A stretch of DNA of 64,000 bases from Echiichthys vipera (lineage: Eukaryota > Chordata > Actinopteri > Perciformes > Trachinidae), in the NCBI GenBank assembly GCA_963691815.1, contig OY829657.1:23812288-23876287 (forward strand). Direction: 5' to 3'. The notes under the pieces are model-generated. The model saw only the letters and a program-made list of their open reading frames with translations. It did no database searches and had not been told where the DNA came from. Positions 42,400 to 64,000 of the stretch are shown in pieces. The position numbers and the translations under genes were made by a program. The first letter of the stretch is position 1. Each line of letters opens with the position of its first letter.

Positions 42400-42560
42400 C
42401 CTCTTCTTGATTGGCTCTCATCTGATAAACGGTCCACCCAGGCGGCCTGTAATTGGTCCACGCAGCTGTCCATCACTGGGAGGGTGAGCGCCCGTTATTT
42501 GGCTTTTGGCAACAGAGACGCACCGCTGCTCTTCTTCTCTGCTGTTTAGTGCGTCGAGCG
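42400..42560 (+). promoter_or_regulatory. jag2: Putative jag2 proximal promoter
   Basis: Two inverted CCAAT boxes (GATTGGCTCT at 42409 and AATTGGTCC at 42451) lie in a locally CpG-containing stretch before the leader of jag2. No TATA box was found at a fitting distance. The transcription start cannot be placed. This is inferred from position and motifs only. Confidence 0.35.
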
Positions 42561-42759
42561 ACTGAGGGAAGTGGAGTTAGCGCGTCTTGTTGTGCGTCCG
42601 TGGACCAAACAGCAGCAGCAGCAGCAACAGCGGTGCGCTTTTCCTCCTCCAGAGCCGCAGAGGCATCCCGGAGAGCAACCGCGCCGTGCACGCTTCGGAC
42701 ATCGGGAGGAGGATACTGCTTTCTTTTTCATCCTAATTTTGACTGATTGAGACATACAT

Positions 42760-42792
42760 ATGTTTCGTTTCTCTAATGGTAACCAACACTGA
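42760..42792 (+). other. Upstream ORF 1 in the jag2 leader
   Basis: The ATG at 42760 opens a 10-codon frame that ends TGA at 42790-42792, 12 bases before the jag2 start codon. The start context is weak (C at -3). It exists in the mRNA only if transcription starts upstream of 42760. Confidence 0.5.
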
Positions 42793-42804
42793 GCAGCCGG
42801 AGAC

Positions 42805-62028
<19,224 letters not shown>

Positions 62029-64000
62029 GTTAGGATCGCCCCTCTGCACACAGCTTCTCTCATCTCCATCCTGAGTCACTCTGTCCTCTCATTCTGCTTT
62101 AAAATGCTCTTTTCATAGCCCTGTTAAATGGGATTCTGCTCAGCTCACAGTATTTGCTTCATATTTTGGTCTGCCTCTGGTTTTGCTATGGCTTTGACTT
62201 CAGATAGGCGGCTCATAATCTGCAGTTCACTCCATATCTGATTGTTCACACTGCACGAGATAGTAGGTTGGTCTGTTTTAGTGATTTGTTCCCATAATAA
62301 TGTCACATTGCCGACACGTAAGACCTAGCTATCAAATAAACATGGGACCATATGCAAATGCCATGTCACGATCATCCTGGCCAAAAAACAGTTCAAATGA
62401 CATTGGAATTACTTTACCTCACATTTAGTTAAAGAAACACATATTTTTATTGCATCACAGTTAAGACACATCTTGTTTTAGTGAAAAAGAAACAATCTTA
62501 AATAAAGTAATCATAAATCATGAGGTTCCCCTGATTAATAAAGTCATAAAAAATGGACTTAGTGATCCCAGAGAAAGTGAAAGTCACAGAGAGGCCCAGT
62601 GAGTCCCAAAACGCAGGACTTTCACTCAGGGAATTAAGAAACAACAGTGGAAAGAAAGCCAAACGGACTCATGATATAAAAACGCCTGCAATGAAAGGAA
62701 TGGAGGTGTGTGCCATCTTTTGGGAGTGTTGCTCTGTATGAGCATGTCACGTTCATGTCCACATCTGAGAAGATGAACAGTGATTCAGAAACTGAGCTGC
62801 GGATCGGACTTTCCCATTCAGAGATCTCACTTATGATTGACAGCTCCTCCACCACCATCTCCCTCTTTCTCGCACTCTCTTCAGGGTCGCTCAGACTGTT
62901 TTCAGCTCTCTATATTAAGCCTGTGAGAGCATTGCATCGTTAAGCCATTAATTACGGACCACGGCTCTCTTTTTTCACCCACCCCTCCCTCGTTCCTCTG
63001 ATGTCTCCTAATTAGCATCCCGACAGCTGTCCGGCTACTGCACGCCACTTCATTATGCTGAAACACTGTGACAGGCTGGCATCCAAACTGCCGTGCCTCC
63101 ACCCTGGATGGCAGCTTCGGTGGTGGTTGTTGGGACCCCAGAGTCCTTGCTTGCTCGACCACCTGTAGACGTGGCTGTGTGACGGCTGGAGGGATGCTTT
63201 ATCAATCCTCGCAGGGGCGCGGCTGCAGGGCAGTGACAGGCAGGCAGGCGAGAGGTGCTGACGTCTCGACCGCCGTGTCACGTCTTGCAGACGTGGACTG
63301 AGTATTTTTTCATTGCGTGATACTATCAGTGAGTCTGTCAGCAACCAAGTGTCCTGTCAAAGTGAAACATTACCTGTTTGCCTCTTTGTAAGTCACACTG
63401 GATGCACTAAAAATATAAGCGTCATTTAATAACGAGCTAAATTCCTCCATGAAAGTTCATCTGTGATGCTCAGGAGGTTCATTTCAGGAAATATTTGGGC
63501 ATTAAGTGTTATTATTTTTTACTTTCACTTGTCTGTTCCTGCCTCAGTTTGGGGTTTCCTACGTTTTCAGGAGCTGCTTTCGACAGACGTCAGAGAGCAG
63601 GCATGAACCTGTTGCATCCAGCTTTAGTGATACTAAGGCATAATTAGAGAGAGAGTTGTCATCTGTTATGGACCAGGTGTGCACAGGAATAAGAATCTAG
63701 GGATGTCCAGATCAAGTTCTATTTTGCCCGAGAGCCCATTCCCAAGTCCTCTGATAGTCTGCCAGAACAATGAACTGGTTTCTGACTGCTCAAAAATCTG
63801 CACATTTCATCTGAAGTGGACCCACAGTAAATGAAAGTTAGTAAAAACCAAGTTCTCTGTTCTGTTTGTTGTTTACCAGTCTCACTGAGTATCCGCTGTG
63901 GCAGGCAGGATTTTAGTCGGATAATCAGTTTGAAGAAAAATCTTTTGATAAGAATATTAAGGCATTCTAGTAAGACTGGGCCATGAACCACATTTTATTT
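62029..64000 (+). other. jag2: jag2 intron 3, 5' part
   Basis: At least 1,972 bases. I looked for an exon encoding the NKFCRPRxDFFGHY-type DSL block in all three forward frames and found none, so exon 4 lies beyond 64000. A short (CAGG)n occurs at 63237-63250. No named repeat. Confidence 0.65.

Noticed and set aside
62029..64000. jag2 exon 4 within the window
   Set aside because: No sequence encoding the DSL-domain signature was found between a matching acceptor and donor. The exon must lie to the right.

Overview
The window looks like teleost fish nuclear DNA, probably from a percomorph. It has vertebrate-style split genes with GT/AG introns, long AT-moderate intergenic stretches, many (CA/GT)n and (GA)n microsatellites, two tRNA-derived SINE types, and several families of non-autonomous DNA transposons of kinds I associate with ray-finned fish. 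I see no bacterial, phage, CRISPR or plasmid-like content. Family statements about repeats rest on recognition from memory and on visible terminal repeats; no database was searched.

Layout. 1-6.1 kb: intergenic, with a SINE copy, a PIF/Harbinger-like fragment, SINE/LINE tails and two GT tracts. 6.1-8.5 kb: two tandem B30.2 (PRY-SPRY) units on the + strand. The first is an intact exon encoding 206 residues. The second carries a one-base frameshift and is called a pseudogene. The duplication includes the 3' untranslated sequence. No RING, B-box or coiled-coil exons are visible upstream. 8.5-42.4 kb: about 34 kb without a supported gene, holding microsatellites, transposon relics (one 575-bp hAT-type element at 18.3 kb with a perfect 8-bp target duplication) and a few stretches that look like candidate conserved non-coding elements.

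42.4-64 kb: the 5' part of a Jagged-type Notch ligand gene on the + strand, best matched to jag2. Exon 1 (signal peptide) is 42805-42873, exon 2 (most of the MNNL/C2-like N-terminal domain) is 43841-44164 and exon 3 is 61971-62028. Intron 2 is 17.8 kb. The DSL and EGF-repeat exons lie beyond the right edge.

No new multi-gene system is visible. The most interesting observation is a set of five strict RBPJ/CSL (Notch effector) nonamers, YGTGGGAAM, inside jag2 intron 2, about ten times the chance expectation. This would fit feedback from Notch signalling onto a Notch ligand gene. Other points are two upstream ORFs in the jag2 leader, one overlapping the start codon; an exon 3 with a weak donor next to a 108-bp GT tract; the stand-alone SPRY duplication; and a degenerate tandem repeat with GGGCCC-rich ends found twice in opposite orientation.
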